From Clostridia bacterium (GTDB lineage Bacteria > Bacillota_A > Clostridia > Oscillospirales > CAG-272), in the NCBI GenBank assembly GCA_017453335.1, contig JAFTKI010000050.1:1-35822 (forward strand): DNA of 35,822 nucleotides. The letters are read 5' to 3'. Positions 13,136 through 22,680 of the stretch are shown piece by piece. The notes under the pieces were generated by a model, which was not told the DNA's origin, made no database searches, and saw only the letters and a list, made by a program, of their open reading frames with translations. The stretch's first letter is position 1. The number at the start of each line of letters is the position of its first letter. The position numbers and the translations under genes were made by a program.

Positions 13136-14404
13136 ATGGATCTGCAAAATAAAAAGCTGCTCGTTTTGGGCGGTACCAGCTATTACCCCTATATCCGCGA
13201 CTACGCAAACAAAAAGGGCTTTGTCATTTACTCGGCGGGAAAATCCGACAATGAGATGATTCGCACCTATTCCGATAAATTTTTCTGTGCTGACGCGATC
13301 GATGTTGATGCGATCAGTGCGCTGGTGGAGCGGGAAGAAATTCACGGTATTGCCGCACTGGGAAATGAGGATATCATCGACCGTGTGATTGATGTTTCAA
13401 AACGATGCAAGATCCCGTTTTATATTGAAAGAGGCCATTGGGAGAATCTGCAGAACAAACAGAATTTCAAGCGCCATTGCCGCGAATTCGGGATTGATGT
13501 TGTAGAGGAATACAGCGTTACCGAGCAATCAACCGATGCCGAGCTTCAGGCGTTGCCGTATCCGATTGTTCTCAAGCCAACCGATAGCTGTGGCTCAAAG
13601 GGAATTACGGTTTGCAAGGATGCTTCCGAGGTACGCGCGGCAATGGAAAAGGCAAAGTCCTTTTCGAGGGGAAAACACTTCATTGCCGAGCAATACATGG
13701 TGCGTCCCGAATTTATCGTGACACTGATGATCAAGGACGGAAACATACAGGTCTGGATGCTGGGCGACCGTCACATGAACACTCAGCAGGAGGGCTTTGG
13801 CGGAATCTCACAGATCTCGGTATTTCCTTCTCGGTATTCGGATCTGTATATGAACACGGTTCATCCCAAAATGCTGAAGTTGCTTGACAAATACGGTCCT
13901 GAAAACGGAACCTTTTTCGTGCAGGCATTTATCGACGGAGATAAGATCCGTTGCTTTGATCCCGGACTTCGCTTCTGCGGAACACTGGACACCATTCTAT
14001 ACGAGCCGATCATGGGGATCAACCCCTTGCATTGGATGATCAACCATTCGCTGACGGGTGTGATGGATGATGCCGACGAAATGTCGAAGATGGATTTTAT
14101 GCTCGACAATAAGGTTGCGGCACAGCTCAGCCTGCACATTCAAACGGGAACGATTGCCAAGATCCGTGGTTTGAATAGGATCGAGAAGCTTGACAGCGTG
14201 ATTTGTATGGTACCTCTTTTGGAGGAGGGCGACACCGTCAACATGGCGGGAACGCTGCAACAGGTTCTGGCGCGTGTGTATTTTGTGGCAGACTCGCGTG
14301 AGGATATTGAGCGGATGGCGCACGAATTTTACGATATGGTATCGGTAACGGGAACCGATGGGCGCGAGCTGCTCATGCCGTTCGTATTGGATTATGAAAT
14401 CTAA
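13136..14404 (+). CDS. ATP-grasp ligase, second of two
   Basis: This 422-residue ATP-grasp protein is clearly different from its neighbour. It starts with a Rossmann-like region (KKLLVLGGTSYYPYIRDYA), then VLKPTDSCGSKGI as the nucleotide lid, HFIAEQYMVRPEF, and a C-terminal metal region FFVQAFIDGDKIRCFDPGLR. The usual E-x-N-x-R of classic ATP-grasp enzymes is changed to D-P-G-L-R, so metal binding may differ. It follows the first ATP-grasp gene by 28 bases with AAGAGG as ribosome site. Two unlike ligases in a row suggest two successive ligations, or ligation plus activation of a donor. The role is inference. Confidence 0.82.
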   Translation: MDLQNKKLLVLGGTSYYPYIRDYANKKGFVIYSAGKSDNEMIRTYSDKFFCADAIDVDAISALVEREEIHGIAALGNEDIIDRVIDVSKRCKIPFYIERGHWENLQNKQNFKRHCREFGIDVVEEYSVTEQSTDAELQALPYPIVLKPTDSCGSKGITVCKDASEVRAAMEKAKSFSRGKHFIAEQYMVRPEFIVTLMIKDGNIQVWMLGDRHMNTQQEGFGGISQISVFPSRYSDLYMNTVHPKMLKLLDKYGPENGTFFVQAFIDGDKIRCFDPGLRFCGTLDTILYEPIMGINPLHWMINHSLTGVMDDADEMSKMDFMLDNKVAAQLSLHIQTGTIAKIRGLNRIEKLDSVICMVPLLEEGDTVNMAGTLQQVLARVYFVADSREDIERMAHEFYDMVSVTGTDGRELLMPFVLDYEI

Positions 14405-14430
14405 TATCTATAAAGGAAGCAAATCAACCG

Positions 14431-15669
14431 ATGAAATTGCTGAAATTATCGCCCTATTATGCGCCCGAGCAGATCTCAAGCACGCATTTGACAAAGGATC
14501 TGGAAGAGGCGTTTATGGAAGCGGGATTTGATATCGAGGTACACTGTCCCACTCCTACAAGAGGCGTTTCGAAGGAGACAAGAGGGGAATACGCCAAGAA
14601 AAAGCACGAGTTGCTGAAGGATGGCAAGTTGACGGTACACCGCTTTTCGATGTTCCGCGAGGGAAGAAACCCCATTATGCGCGCGATGCGCTATGTGTTT
14701 GTCAACCTTGCGCACCATCACAAAGGTGTACACGCAAAGGATGTTGACGTGATCTATTCTTCCAGTACACCTCCGACACAGGGAGTGCTGTGCGGCATGG
14801 TTAAGAAGAAGCTTGCCAAGCGTTACAAAAGATATGTTCCATACGTTTATAATTTGCAGGATATCTTTCCCGATTCGCTGGTGACCACAGGGCTTACCAA
14901 AAAGGGCTCGATTCTGTGGAAGATCGGCAGAAAGATCGAAAACTACACCTACCGCAGCGCCGATAAGATCATTGTGATCAGCGAGAGCATGAAGCAAAAT
15001 ATTCTGGAAAAGGGTGTTCCGGAGGATAAGATCGTGGTGATCCCCAACTGGATCGATACCGAGGCGGTTCGTCCTGTTGCAAAGGACGAAAACAAACTGT
15101 ATGAGGAATTCGGTATTTCGCGCGAGAAATTCACGGTTCTTTATGCGGGTAACTTCGGAGCGGCACAGGGAGCGGGTGTCGTCTTGCAGGCGGCTGAGCA
15201 GCTCAAAGACCGCGTGGATATCCAATTTGTGATTTTTGGCGGCGGATCGGGTTATGCGGCGGCACAAAAAACGGTTGAGGACAAGGGCTTGACCAACGTG
15301 ATCATCAATAAGCTGTTGCCGCAGGAGCGCGTACCCGAGGTCTACAGCCTTGGCGACGTGGCATTGATCACTTGTAAAAAGGGCGTTGGAAACAGCGGCA
15401 TGCCCAGCAAGACATGGAGCATCATGGCTTGCGATACGCCTATCATTGCGTCGTTCGATACCGACAGCGAGTTGGCGGAGATTTTGAAACGCTCGGGAAC
15501 AGGCTCTTGCGTGGAACCTGAGGATGCAAGCGCGCTTGCCGAGGCGATCGTAGAAATGAAAAACGCGGAAAGCAAGCCCCAAAACGGCAGAGCGTACGTT
15601 GTGGAAAACGCATCCCGCGAGGTTTGTGTGCAAAAATACGTTGATGTTTTGAAAGATGCTATAAAATGA
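14431..15669 (+). CDS. WbuB-like GT4 glycosyltransferase, candidate L-FucNAc transferase
   Basis: The 412-residue GT-B fold enzyme starts with LKLSPYYAPEQISSTHL, a pattern seen in WbuB-type transferases. The donor site includes VLYAGNFGAAQGAG, VIIGGG-like VIFGGGSGYA, and GNSGMPSKTWSIMACDTP. The first Glu of the classic GT4 E-x7-E is absent, as in WbuB relatives. WbuB adds N-acetyl-L-fucosamine, and the complete UDP-L-FucNAc pathway lies downstream (fnlA, fnlB, fnlC), so this is the best candidate for the FucNAc transferase. This link is inferred. It overlaps the next gene by ATGA. Confidence 0.85.
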   Translation: MKLLKLSPYYAPEQISSTHLTKDLEEAFMEAGFDIEVHCPTPTRGVSKETRGEYAKKKHELLKDGKLTVHRFSMFREGRNPIMRAMRYVFVNLAHHHKGVHAKDVDVIYSSSTPPTQGVLCGMVKKKLAKRYKRYVPYVYNLQDIFPDSLVTTGLTKKGSILWKIGRKIENYTYRSADKIIVISESMKQNILEKGVPEDKIVVIPNWIDTEAVRPVAKDENKLYEEFGISREKFTVLYAGNFGAAQGAGVVLQAAEQLKDRVDIQFVIFGGGSGYAAAQKTVEDKGLTNVIINKLLPQERVPEVYSLGDVALITCKKGVGNSGMPSKTWSIMACDTPIIASFDTDSELAEILKRSGTGSCVEPEDASALAEAIVEMKNAESKPQNGRAYVVENASREVCVQKYVDVLKDAIK

Positions 15670-16712
15670 AACTATTATTGATTTCGGTTAAATCTACCGT
15701 GTCCCGCGGCGGAATCGCCACATGGACCGAGCGTTTCCTTGACAAATGCGGTGCTCACGGAATGTCATGTGATCTGGTCAATATAGAGGCCGTCGGAAAG
15801 CGAGCCGAGCAAGGAACTGCCAAGCGAAATTTGAAGGATGAGTTTGTTCGAACGCGTCGGATTTTCAAGGACTTGAAATCTTGCTTGAAAAACAAGCGCT
15901 ATGATGCTGTTCATCTTAATTCATCCTGCGGTTCTTTCGGACTCTTTCGAGATTACCTGATCGCCAAACGAATTAAAAAGAAAAAGCTTCGCTTGATTGT
16001 GCATTTTCACTGCGATATTCCTTATTGGATCAAAAGCTCGGCGAGCCAAAAATATCTTGGGAAGTTGCTCGCTTTATCCGATGAGCGCTTGATTCTGTGC
16101 GAAAACAGCCGTGTATATTTGGAAAAAACATATGGCGTATCATCAACAAAAGTTCCTAATTTTGTTGATGAATCTTCTGTTTTGCAGAGCCCGAAAACTA
16201 TTCGTGAAACTTTGAAGAAGGTCATGTTTGTTGGACGAATCAGCGAAGCCAAGGGGGCGGAGGAAATCTATGCGCTGGCGCGCTTGTTTCCTGAGATTTC
16301 TTTCTGTTTGATAGGTGACGCAAGTAATGCGGTCTTGGCCTGGGAAAAGCCCGATAATATTACGTTAACGGGAGGAAAACCTCATGATGAGGTGCTGAAG
16401 TATCTGAATGATGCGGATCTGTTTCTTTTCCCCAGCCACAGCGAGGGCTTTTCTTTGGCTTTGACGGAGGCGATGGCAATGGGTGTTCCGGCAATCGCTA
16501 CGGATGTTGGTGCAAATGCCGATATGTTGGCGGACGGTTGCGGTATGGTTGTTTCGGTTGGTGATGTGGATGCTATGGCAGATGCCATTCGCGCCTTGAG
16601 TGACCCCGAACAACGTAGACTGATGTCCGAGCGCGCCGTTAAAAAGGTGCGTGAGCAGTATGCTACCGATGTGATCGTTGAGACCTTTAAAAAATATTAT
16701 CAAGGAAATTGA
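15666..16712 (+). CDS. GT4-family glycosyltransferase
   Basis: The 348-residue cytoplasmic transferase has the GT4 C-terminal motif HSEGFSLALTEAMAMGVPAIA with the E-x7-E pair for donor binding, and VMFVGRISEAKGAEEIY at the start of the donor domain. Acceptor and donor sugar cannot be read from sequence. From about here the base composition falls toward AT-rich, which marks the start of the variable middle of the locus. It begins inside the stop codon of the preceding gene, so the two are translationally coupled. Confidence 0.88.
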   Translation: MKLLLISVKSTVSRGGIATWTERFLDKCGAHGMSCDLVNIEAVGKRAEQGTAKRNLKDEFVRTRRIFKDLKSCLKNKRYDAVHLNSSCGSFGLFRDYLIAKRIKKKKLRLIVHFHCDIPYWIKSSASQKYLGKLLALSDERLILCENSRVYLEKTYGVSSTKVPNFVDESSVLQSPKTIRETLKKVMFVGRISEAKGAEEIYALARLFPEISFCLIGDASNAVLAWEKPDNITLTGGKPHDEVLKYLNDADLFLFPSHSEGFSLALTEAMAMGVPAIATDVGANADMLADGCGMVVSVGDVDAMADAIRALSDPEQRRLMSERAVKKVREQYATDVIVETFKKYYQGN

Positions 16713-16720
16713 GGTATTAT

Positions 16721-17299
16721 ATGAGCAAAGGAAATGCTTTTTGCCGATCGCTTTATAACGTACGTCTAAGAGTACGACAACTTTTTTACCGTTTTTTTTC
16801 GGAACCTATTGTAAAAAAATCTTTTGCTGCTTGCGGATCCAATGTTCGTGTAGCGAAAGGCTGTAGTTTTAGCGGAATATCCAATATTTCTGTTGGTCAC
16901 CATACAGTTTTGGGAGTAGGAACCAGAATTATGACGACAAGAGCCAAAACGGTTATTGGAGATTATGTGATGTTTGGTCCTGGCGTAACTATTATAACTG
17001 GAGACCACCGAATTGATGTTGTCGGGAAACCGATGTGCATGGTTACGGACAGTGAAAAGCATCCCGAAAATGACCAGGATGTGATTATTGAAAATGATGT
17101 ATGGATCGGTTCCAACGTTACCATTCTTAAGGGGTGCGTGATCGGAAGAGGCTCGGTCATTGCTTCAGGTGCGATCGTAACAAAGAGCTTTCCCCCTTAT
17201 TCGATTATTGGCGGTGTTCCTGCTAAAATAATAAAAATGAGATTTACCGAAGAAGAAATCAAAGCTCACGAGAAGCAACTGTCTCAGTTAAAGCTATAA
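16721..17299 (+). CDS. Hexapeptide-repeat O-acetyltransferase
   Basis: The 192-residue left-handed beta-helix protein has repeats from about residue 45 on (ISVGHHTVLGVG, TVIGDYVMFGPGV, DVWIGSNVTILKGCVIGRGSVIASGAIV) and the active-site His in TGDHRID. It resembles WbbJ- and maltose-acetyltransferase-like enzymes that use acetyl-CoA. An acetyl group on one sugar of the repeat unit is the likely product. The start at 16721 is set by GAGG six bases upstream. AT-rich. Confidence 0.88.
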   Translation: MSKGNAFCRSLYNVRLRVRQLFYRFFSEPIVKKSFAACGSNVRVAKGCSFSGISNISVGHHTVLGVGTRIMTTRAKTVIGDYVMFGPGVTIITGDHRIDVVGKPMCMVTDSEKHPENDQDVIIENDVWIGSNVTILKGCVIGRGSVIASGAIVTKSFPPYSIIGGVPAKIIKMRFTEEEIKAHEKQLSQLKL

Positions 17300-17338
17300 A
17301 GCAAAGAACTATAAAAACATGGAAAATAGGTGATTTAA

Positions 17339-18499
17339 ATGAAGCAGGCAGTCATTATTACAGAAAATCAGTATCCTTGCGAAGATGCCGGTGCGATTCG
17401 CCAACATGCTACTGCTAAAATTTTGGAGATGTTAGGGTATCACGTAATGGTGGTCGGTTATGGCAAATCAACGGATATGCGGATTTTAAATTACGATGGT
17501 ATTGATTATATTTCATGCCGCCCGAAATCAAAGAATAAGTATGTCCGTGCGCTTTATAGAGCTACTTTTAGCAGTCGTATGATGCGATTTGTCAAGAAAA
17601 AATGCCATAACGTTTCCTTGATTTTGGTGGCGGATGTGTTTCCGTCTTCCATTAAAAAAATTGCTCGGTATGCTAAAAATAAAGATATTACTCTCGTACA
17701 TGACAGTGTGGAATGGTTTTCACCCGAACAATTCAAAGATGGAGAAAATTCCAAAACGTATCAAATGAGGAATGAGATCAACACAAAGCTGATGGATCGA
17801 AACTGGAGAATTATGGCAATCAGCTCGTATTTGGAGAAGCATTTTTCAAGCAGATGCGATAAGGTGGCACGTGTTCCCGTGATCATGGATGTTTGTTCCA
17901 TTGAAAGTAATCTGATTCAAAAGGGTGAGCATCAGAAAACAAGATTTTCGTATGTAGGATCTCCCGGGAAAAAAGATTACCTAAAAAACATCATCGAAGG
18001 CTTTTGTTTATTGTCAGATGAACAAAAGTCGCTGGTTGAGCTGCACATTGTCGGAGTAAACGAGCATCAATTGAAAACTGTTTGTGACGTGAACCCGGAA
18101 TCGCTGGAGCAGTTGCGCGGTGTTCTGACTGCACATGGAAGAGTCCCCCATAACGAAGCCGTTCGTTACGTAAGAGAAGCGGATTACACACTTTTATTCC
18201 GAGACGCGAGCTTGCGTTATGCAAAAGCGGGTTTCCCAACCAAAATTGTGGAAAGCCTTTCTTGCGGAACGCCTCCTGTATGTAATCTTTCTTCCGATCT
18301 TGGTTTGTATTTGAGGGACGGGGAAAATGCGTTTATCGCGCAGGATAACTCTCCGAACAGTATTTGCAAAGCTTTGGAAAAAGTGTTGAATTCTACCGAT
18401 GAACATCAAGCGGCAATGCGTAAAAATGCTCGCAAAACTGCAGAAGAGCTTTTTGATTATACTCAATATGTGGATACGCTTAAAGAACTGATTGAATAA
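17339..18499 (+). CDS. GT4-like glycosyltransferase
   Basis: The 386-residue GT-B type protein has a donor-domain region FSYVGSPGKKDYLKNIIEG and a C-terminal motif KAGFPTKIVESLSCGTPPVC, which matches the GT4 pattern loosely. The N-terminus IITENQYPCEDAGAIRQHA is typical of capsule transferases that bind a lipid-linked acceptor. A good AGGTGA precedes the ATG. Sugar specificity unknown. AT-rich like its neighbours. Confidence 0.85.
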   Translation: MKQAVIITENQYPCEDAGAIRQHATAKILEMLGYHVMVVGYGKSTDMRILNYDGIDYISCRPKSKNKYVRALYRATFSSRMMRFVKKKCHNVSLILVADVFPSSIKKIARYAKNKDITLVHDSVEWFSPEQFKDGENSKTYQMRNEINTKLMDRNWRIMAISSYLEKHFSSRCDKVARVPVIMDVCSIESNLIQKGEHQKTRFSYVGSPGKKDYLKNIIEGFCLLSDEQKSLVELHIVGVNEHQLKTVCDVNPESLEQLRGVLTAHGRVPHNEAVRYVREADYTLLFRDASLRYAKAGFPTKIVESLSCGTPPVCNLSSDLGLYLRDGENAFIAQDNSPNSICKALEKVLNSTDEHQAAMRKNARKTAEELFDYTQYVDTLKELIE

Positions 18500-18552
18500 T
18501 AAAAATTGTTGGTATGCATATATAACGGCAAGACCCTAAAGGGGGAGGAAGA

Positions 18553-19791
18553 ATGAATTCCAAAATTCAAATAAAAAACAAGTTGACACTGAATAATATC
18601 ATTATTTTGTTGCTTGTTTGTATGGCAACGATGAATGTGATCAACCGATATTTTTATTTCATTTTTATCGCGGTTGGATGGTTTTGTTTAAAACCAAACA
18701 GAAAAATAGTTATTGACGGAATCGCCTGCTTTTCATTGATCCTTTTGGCAGTTTCGTGGCTGATGTTCTCTCCTGAAGATGCCTTGGAAGGATTTGGTAT
18801 TTTAAAGCCTTTCACGTATTTTCTTTGTTATGTTTTAGGAACCAGTTTGTTAAATGATGATCGTAATCATTCCAATCAATCGGTTTCATATTATTTATTC
18901 TATTTTTTACTTGCGGTGATTGCGCTTGGTCCGTTTATTCATTATCTTTTAAACTGGAGCATCAATGCTTCGGTTGTTAATGACCGTAATACGAGAGATT
19001 TTTGGACCAATAGCGTTATGAGTGCAACAGGTCAGGCATCCTTGGGGTGTATTCCTCTTGCAGTTGCCGCCGCATGTATTTTCTCCGATACGAGTAAAAA
19101 ATTGAAGCTTGCGTCATGGATATCCATTGTGCTTGTACTGGGATACAACTTGATCCTGTCAGGTAGAACTTTGTTTGTTCTGGCGCTGATTGCCTTGGTT
19201 GCAGCGTTTCTGTTTCGATTTATGACGAAAAAACGGGGAAAGCTTCATTTATTAGTCATTTTCATTGTAATTGCGATTTTTTTGGTGGTTTTATATCAGA
19301 GTGATATTTTTGGTATAAAAACCTATGTTGAGGATTCGCCGATATATGATCGTTTCTTCGGAAAAAGCAGTAGCATAGACCTCGATGAAGATGCCCGTTT
19401 GGATAATAAGTTGTACTTTATTGAGAATATGTTAGACTATCCGTTTGGAGGCGGACACTTGCAGGATCAAACAGGTTATGCGCACGATCTCTATTTGGAT
19501 ACGTATGATCAAGCGGGAATTTTTGCTTTTATTGCTGTGGTTGTTTTCATGCTGAATTCGTTAAAGCATTTTGTTAAATGCATTTCTAACAAGGAGTTTC
19601 CGTTCGTTTTCCGTCAACTGGTTTTCTGTACCTACCTCATATTGTATATTGAGTTTTTGGTAGAGCCTGTATTGGTTGGTATGCCATGGATGTTTGCTTC
19701 GTTTTGTTTGCTTGACGGATATGTTGGCAGACTGTTGAAACACAGCCAATACGTGAAAAGATGGAGAGCTAATACAGGAGGGAACGCATGA
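18553..19791 (+). CDS. wzy: O-antigen/capsule polymerase (Wzy-like)
   Basis: The 412-residue membrane protein has about ten hydrophobic segments spread over the whole length and a large outer loop near residues 255-320, rich in Asp and Tyr, followed by GGGHLQDQTGYAHDLYLDTYDQAG. H-D-L/N in such a loop is typical of Wzy and WaaL polymerases and ligases (O-antigen ligase superfamily). It would join lipid-linked repeat units on the outer face. GGGGGAGGAAG precedes the start. It overlaps the next transferase by 4 bases. Wzy proteins are poorly conserved, so the call rests on topology and context. Confidence 0.82.
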   Translation: MNSKIQIKNKLTLNNIIILLLVCMATMNVINRYFYFIFIAVGWFCLKPNRKIVIDGIACFSLILLAVSWLMFSPEDALEGFGILKPFTYFLCYVLGTSLLNDDRNHSNQSVSYYLFYFLLAVIALGPFIHYLLNWSINASVVNDRNTRDFWTNSVMSATGQASLGCIPLAVAAACIFSDTSKKLKLASWISIVLVLGYNLILSGRTLFVLALIALVAAFLFRFMTKKRGKLHLLVIFIVIAIFLVVLYQSDIFGIKTYVEDSPIYDRFFGKSSSIDLDEDARLDNKLYFIENMLDYPFGGGHLQDQTGYAHDLYLDTYDQAGIFAFIAVVVFMLNSLKHFVKCISNKEFPFVFRQLVFCTYLILYIEFLVEPVLVGMPWMFASFCLLDGYVGRLLKHSQYVKRWRANTGGNA

Positions 19792-21005
19792 AAATTGCCG
19801 AAATCAATGTTGTGGTGAATGGAAGCACCGGAAAAATTATGCTTCAAATTGCACAAAGAGTTCGGAATGGCGGAGATGAAGTGCGCACCTACTCGCCGAT
19901 ACGGTTTCTGAGACATACCCATCTTGATTTTCCCGAAATTCCTGATCACTTTTATTGGGGTAATCGGCTCGAGGCTTGCTTTCACTTTTATGCAGGAACG
20001 ATATTGGGAAGAAACGGGATGTATTCGACCGGAGGAACACGCCAACTGATTAAGGAATTAAAGAAGTTTAATCCGGATATTATTCATTTGCACAATTTGC
20101 ATACCTTTTGCATTAATTTTCCGATGTTGTTTCGTTATATCAAGCAAAACAACGTAAAGGTTGTTTGGACCTTGCATGATTGCTGGACGTTCACGGGACA
20201 CTGTCCGCATTTTTCAATGATAAACTGTGATAAATGGAAAACCGGTTGTCATCATTGCCCACAACCGAAAATTTATCCCAGAATGTGTATTGATACGTCT
20301 CGAAAAATGTATCATTTAAAGAAAAAATGGTTTTGCGGTGTACAAGATTTAACCATCGTAACCCCCTCCTTGTGGCTTTCTCAAATGGTACAACAGTCTT
20401 TTTTGCGTAAATATCCTGTCAGAGTGATTCATAATGGGATTGATCTGTCCGTTTTTAAACCGACAGCGGGGGATTTCAGAAAGAAGTACGGGCTTGAGAA
20501 TAAGAAAATTGTTTTGGGTGTTTCCTCTGATTGGGGCAAACGAAAGGGATTGGACGTTTTTCTCGAATTGTCAAAGGTGCTTGATGAAAATTATCAAATT
20601 GTTTTAGTTGGAATGGGCAAACAAACAGGCAGCGGTTTGCCAACCAACATTACCACCATTCCGAGGACTTCCAATCAAGCCGAACTTGCGGAACTTTATA
20701 CTGCCGCAGATGTGTTTTTAAATCCGACCAGAGAAGATACATTTCCCACTGTGAATATGGAAGCTTTGGCGTGCGGAACACCGGTTCTGACGTTTTGTAC
20801 CGGAGGAAGTCCCGAAATCCTTGATGAAACTTGCGGTGTTGCGGTGGCTGTTAATGACTTTGATGCTATCAAACGAGAAGTGTGCCGTATTTGCGAGGAG
20901 CGCCCGTTTTCCCAGCAGGCATGTGTCGAACGCGCAAGTGCTTTTAATATGAGTGACAGATTTCAAGAATATGTCGATTTGTACAAGGAGAGATTGAGCA
21001 ATTGA
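19788..21005 (+). CDS. GT4-family glycosyltransferase
   Basis: This 405-residue GT4 enzyme carries IIHLHNLHTFCINFP and VVWTLHDCWTFTGHCPHF in the N-terminal domain, the latter typical of WcaC/RfaG-like capsule transferases. The C-terminal domain has a clear donor motif TREDTFPTVNMEALACGTPV with E-x7-E. A Cys- and His-rich stretch (CDKWKTGCHHCPQP, about 140-160) follows the HDCW motif, as often seen in this subgroup. It overlaps wzy by ATGA. A gene-free gap of 489 bases follows its stop. Confidence 0.9.
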   Translation: MKIAEINVVVNGSTGKIMLQIAQRVRNGGDEVRTYSPIRFLRHTHLDFPEIPDHFYWGNRLEACFHFYAGTILGRNGMYSTGGTRQLIKELKKFNPDIIHLHNLHTFCINFPMLFRYIKQNNVKVVWTLHDCWTFTGHCPHFSMINCDKWKTGCHHCPQPKIYPRMCIDTSRKMYHLKKKWFCGVQDLTIVTPSLWLSQMVQQSFLRKYPVRVIHNGIDLSVFKPTAGDFRKKYGLENKKIVLGVSSDWGKRKGLDVFLELSKVLDENYQIVLVGMGKQTGSGLPTNITTIPRTSNQAELAELYTAADVFLNPTREDTFPTVNMEALACGTPVLTFCTGGSPEILDETCGVAVAVNDFDAIKREVCRICEERPFSQQACVERASAFNMSDRFQEYVDLYKERLSN

Positions 21006-21494
21006 AGCTCGTATTGCCTCCAATCTTTATAACCGCCGTCAAAAAACGCTTGTAGACGGGTGATACTCATTAGTCGGCGAAGAGTATCACATTATTGAAA
21101 CCCAGCCGATGAGCCGGGAACGCTCCATACTCCAATTGAAAACCGCTTGAAATTTGGAAAGCTAACTTTTTTATTTTATATACTGAGCTGATCTATAAAA
21201 AGTGTTCCTATCTTAAAATGGCTTTTACACATTTTTAGAGCGTGCAAGATTATATCCTAATTTAAGAACTTTTATGTGCTGTGCGCCAGTGCATATCCTT
21301 CCCTGGATTTTTTAAAGTGTTTCTTTTATTAATAAGATGTACAAGAGTCGGTTTGATGTTTAATCCAAAGGAACGGGTTGTTGGATTATGTGAATGAAAT
21401 TATTTGGATCTATGAAGTCCGTGCAGGCGTGAGAATATATGGACAGAGCGAAAAGTTTTGATATGTATGATATTTAAGGAGGAAATAGATTTGT
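21006..21494 (+). other. 489-base gap in the operon, possible gene remnant
   Basis: No convincing gene is present. Right after the upstream stop a short frame (from TTG 21002) encodes LKLVLPPIFITAVKKRL and then stops; it looks like the N-terminus of a polysaccharide-locus methyltransferase, but this is weak. A hairpin GTGATACTC (21060-21068) with GAGTATCAC (21082-21090) and a smaller CCGTC/GACGG dyad (21036-21059) lie near the start. The rest is AT-rich with many stops in all frames. A scar of recombination fits best. Confidence 0.45.
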
Positions 21495-22661
21495 ATGAAG
21501 ATTGTGCATATAGCACCTAATGCCGTTTATAACGATTATTGGGGATATCAAGATAATTTGTTGCCGAAGTACCATAGAAAAGCGGGCCACGATGTTACAG
21601 TCATTGTTCCAAATAAGCAGCACAACGGGGGGCAAATCGTTTCGACCGAGTGTGTGGATTATATGCTGAATGATGGAGTTCGGGTGATACGCCTACAGCA
21701 CAAAAAATATATTCACAGGATTTTATCTAATTTGAATTCTAAGCTTGAAGTGTACCCGTATCTGGAAAAAATCAAACCCGATTTTGTCTTTTTTCATGGA
21801 TTATGTAGTTCCAGTATATTGGACGTGGTGCGCTATAAAAAACGAATCAATCCTAAATGTGTCATTGTTCAAGATAATCATGCGGATTACTACAATGCTA
21901 ATGAACGAACCGGTATACGAGGCAAACTGATTAGAGGATATTATAGATATATAGCTCGGAGAGTTGCTTCTGATATTAGCAAGGTGTACGGTGTTACACC
22001 TTGGAGAAAACAGTATGCGGAGGATTATTTCAAAATCTCGCCGCAAAAAACAGATGTGCTGATAATGGGTGCTGATGACGAATTGATCCGATTTGATCAA
22101 AAGGAAGAAATTTCAGCACGAATTAAGAAAGAAAATAATATTTTGCCAAGTGATTTTGTTATTGTTACGGGTGGAAAGATCGATCGAACAAAAAACATTC
22201 ATTTGTTAATGCGCGCGGTTCAAGAGTTGGCGGTTCCCGAAATCAAATTGATTGTTTTTGGTCAGCCTAACGATGAGATGGTGTCGGAAATAAAATTTCT
22301 TTCTCAGTCCGACAATATTTCTTTCGTCGGATGGATTCCTTCTAATAAGGTTTATGATTATTTTTTAACCGCTGATTTAGGCGTATTCCCGGGGACTCAT
22401 TCTGTGTTATGGGAGCAAGCTTGTGCTTGCGGCCTTCCTATGTTGTTCAAAGATTGGGAAGGCATGCACCATGTTTTTGTAAATGGAAACAGTGAATTCC
22501 TTGATCAGGCTACTGTCGAAGAAATAAAAGAAAAGCTTTTGGTCATCTTTAAGGATAAACAAAAATACAGTGCAATGAAACAAGCTGCGGAAACTTGTAA
22601 AAAAGATTTTTTTTACAGTGAAATTGCAAAAAAAGCAATCGAGTGTAGCGTAGAAAAATAA
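21495..22661 (+). CDS. GT4-like glycosyltransferase
   Basis: This 388-residue GT-B protein has an N-terminal acceptor domain (KIVHIAPNAVYNDYWGYQDN) and a donor domain starting VIVTGGKIDRTKNIHLL. Its C-terminal motif HSVLWEQACACGLPMLF is a GT4 variant in which Glu is followed by a Gln-Ala block. A strong AAGGAGG lies about 11 bases before the ATG, which is longer than usual spacing. It is the fifth transferase of the locus, so the repeat unit may have up to six sugars including the first one; that count is inference. Confidence 0.83.
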   Translation: MKIVHIAPNAVYNDYWGYQDNLLPKYHRKAGHDVTVIVPNKQHNGGQIVSTECVDYMLNDGVRVIRLQHKKYIHRILSNLNSKLEVYPYLEKIKPDFVFFHGLCSSSILDVVRYKKRINPKCVIVQDNHADYYNANERTGIRGKLIRGYYRYIARRVASDISKVYGVTPWRKQYAEDYFKISPQKTDVLIMGADDELIRFDQKEEISARIKKENNILPSDFVIVTGGKIDRTKNIHLLMRAVQELAVPEIKLIVFGQPNDEMVSEIKFLSQSDNISFVGWIPSNKVYDYFLTADLGVFPGTHSVLWEQACACGLPMLFKDWEGMHHVFVNGNSEFLDQATVEEIKEKLLVIFKDKQKYSAMKQAAETCKKDFFYSEIAKKAIECSVEK

Positions 22662-22680
22662 ATCTTGGAGAAGTTTTTTA

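Noticed and set aside
21060..21125. Possible riboswitch or ribozyme, because of GTGATACTC/GAGTATCAC and the text GCCGATGAGCCGGGAACG
   Set aside because: I compared it from memory with hammerhead, c-di-GMP, crcB and glutamine types; the key conserved bases do not match. It is kept only as part of the gene-free gap.
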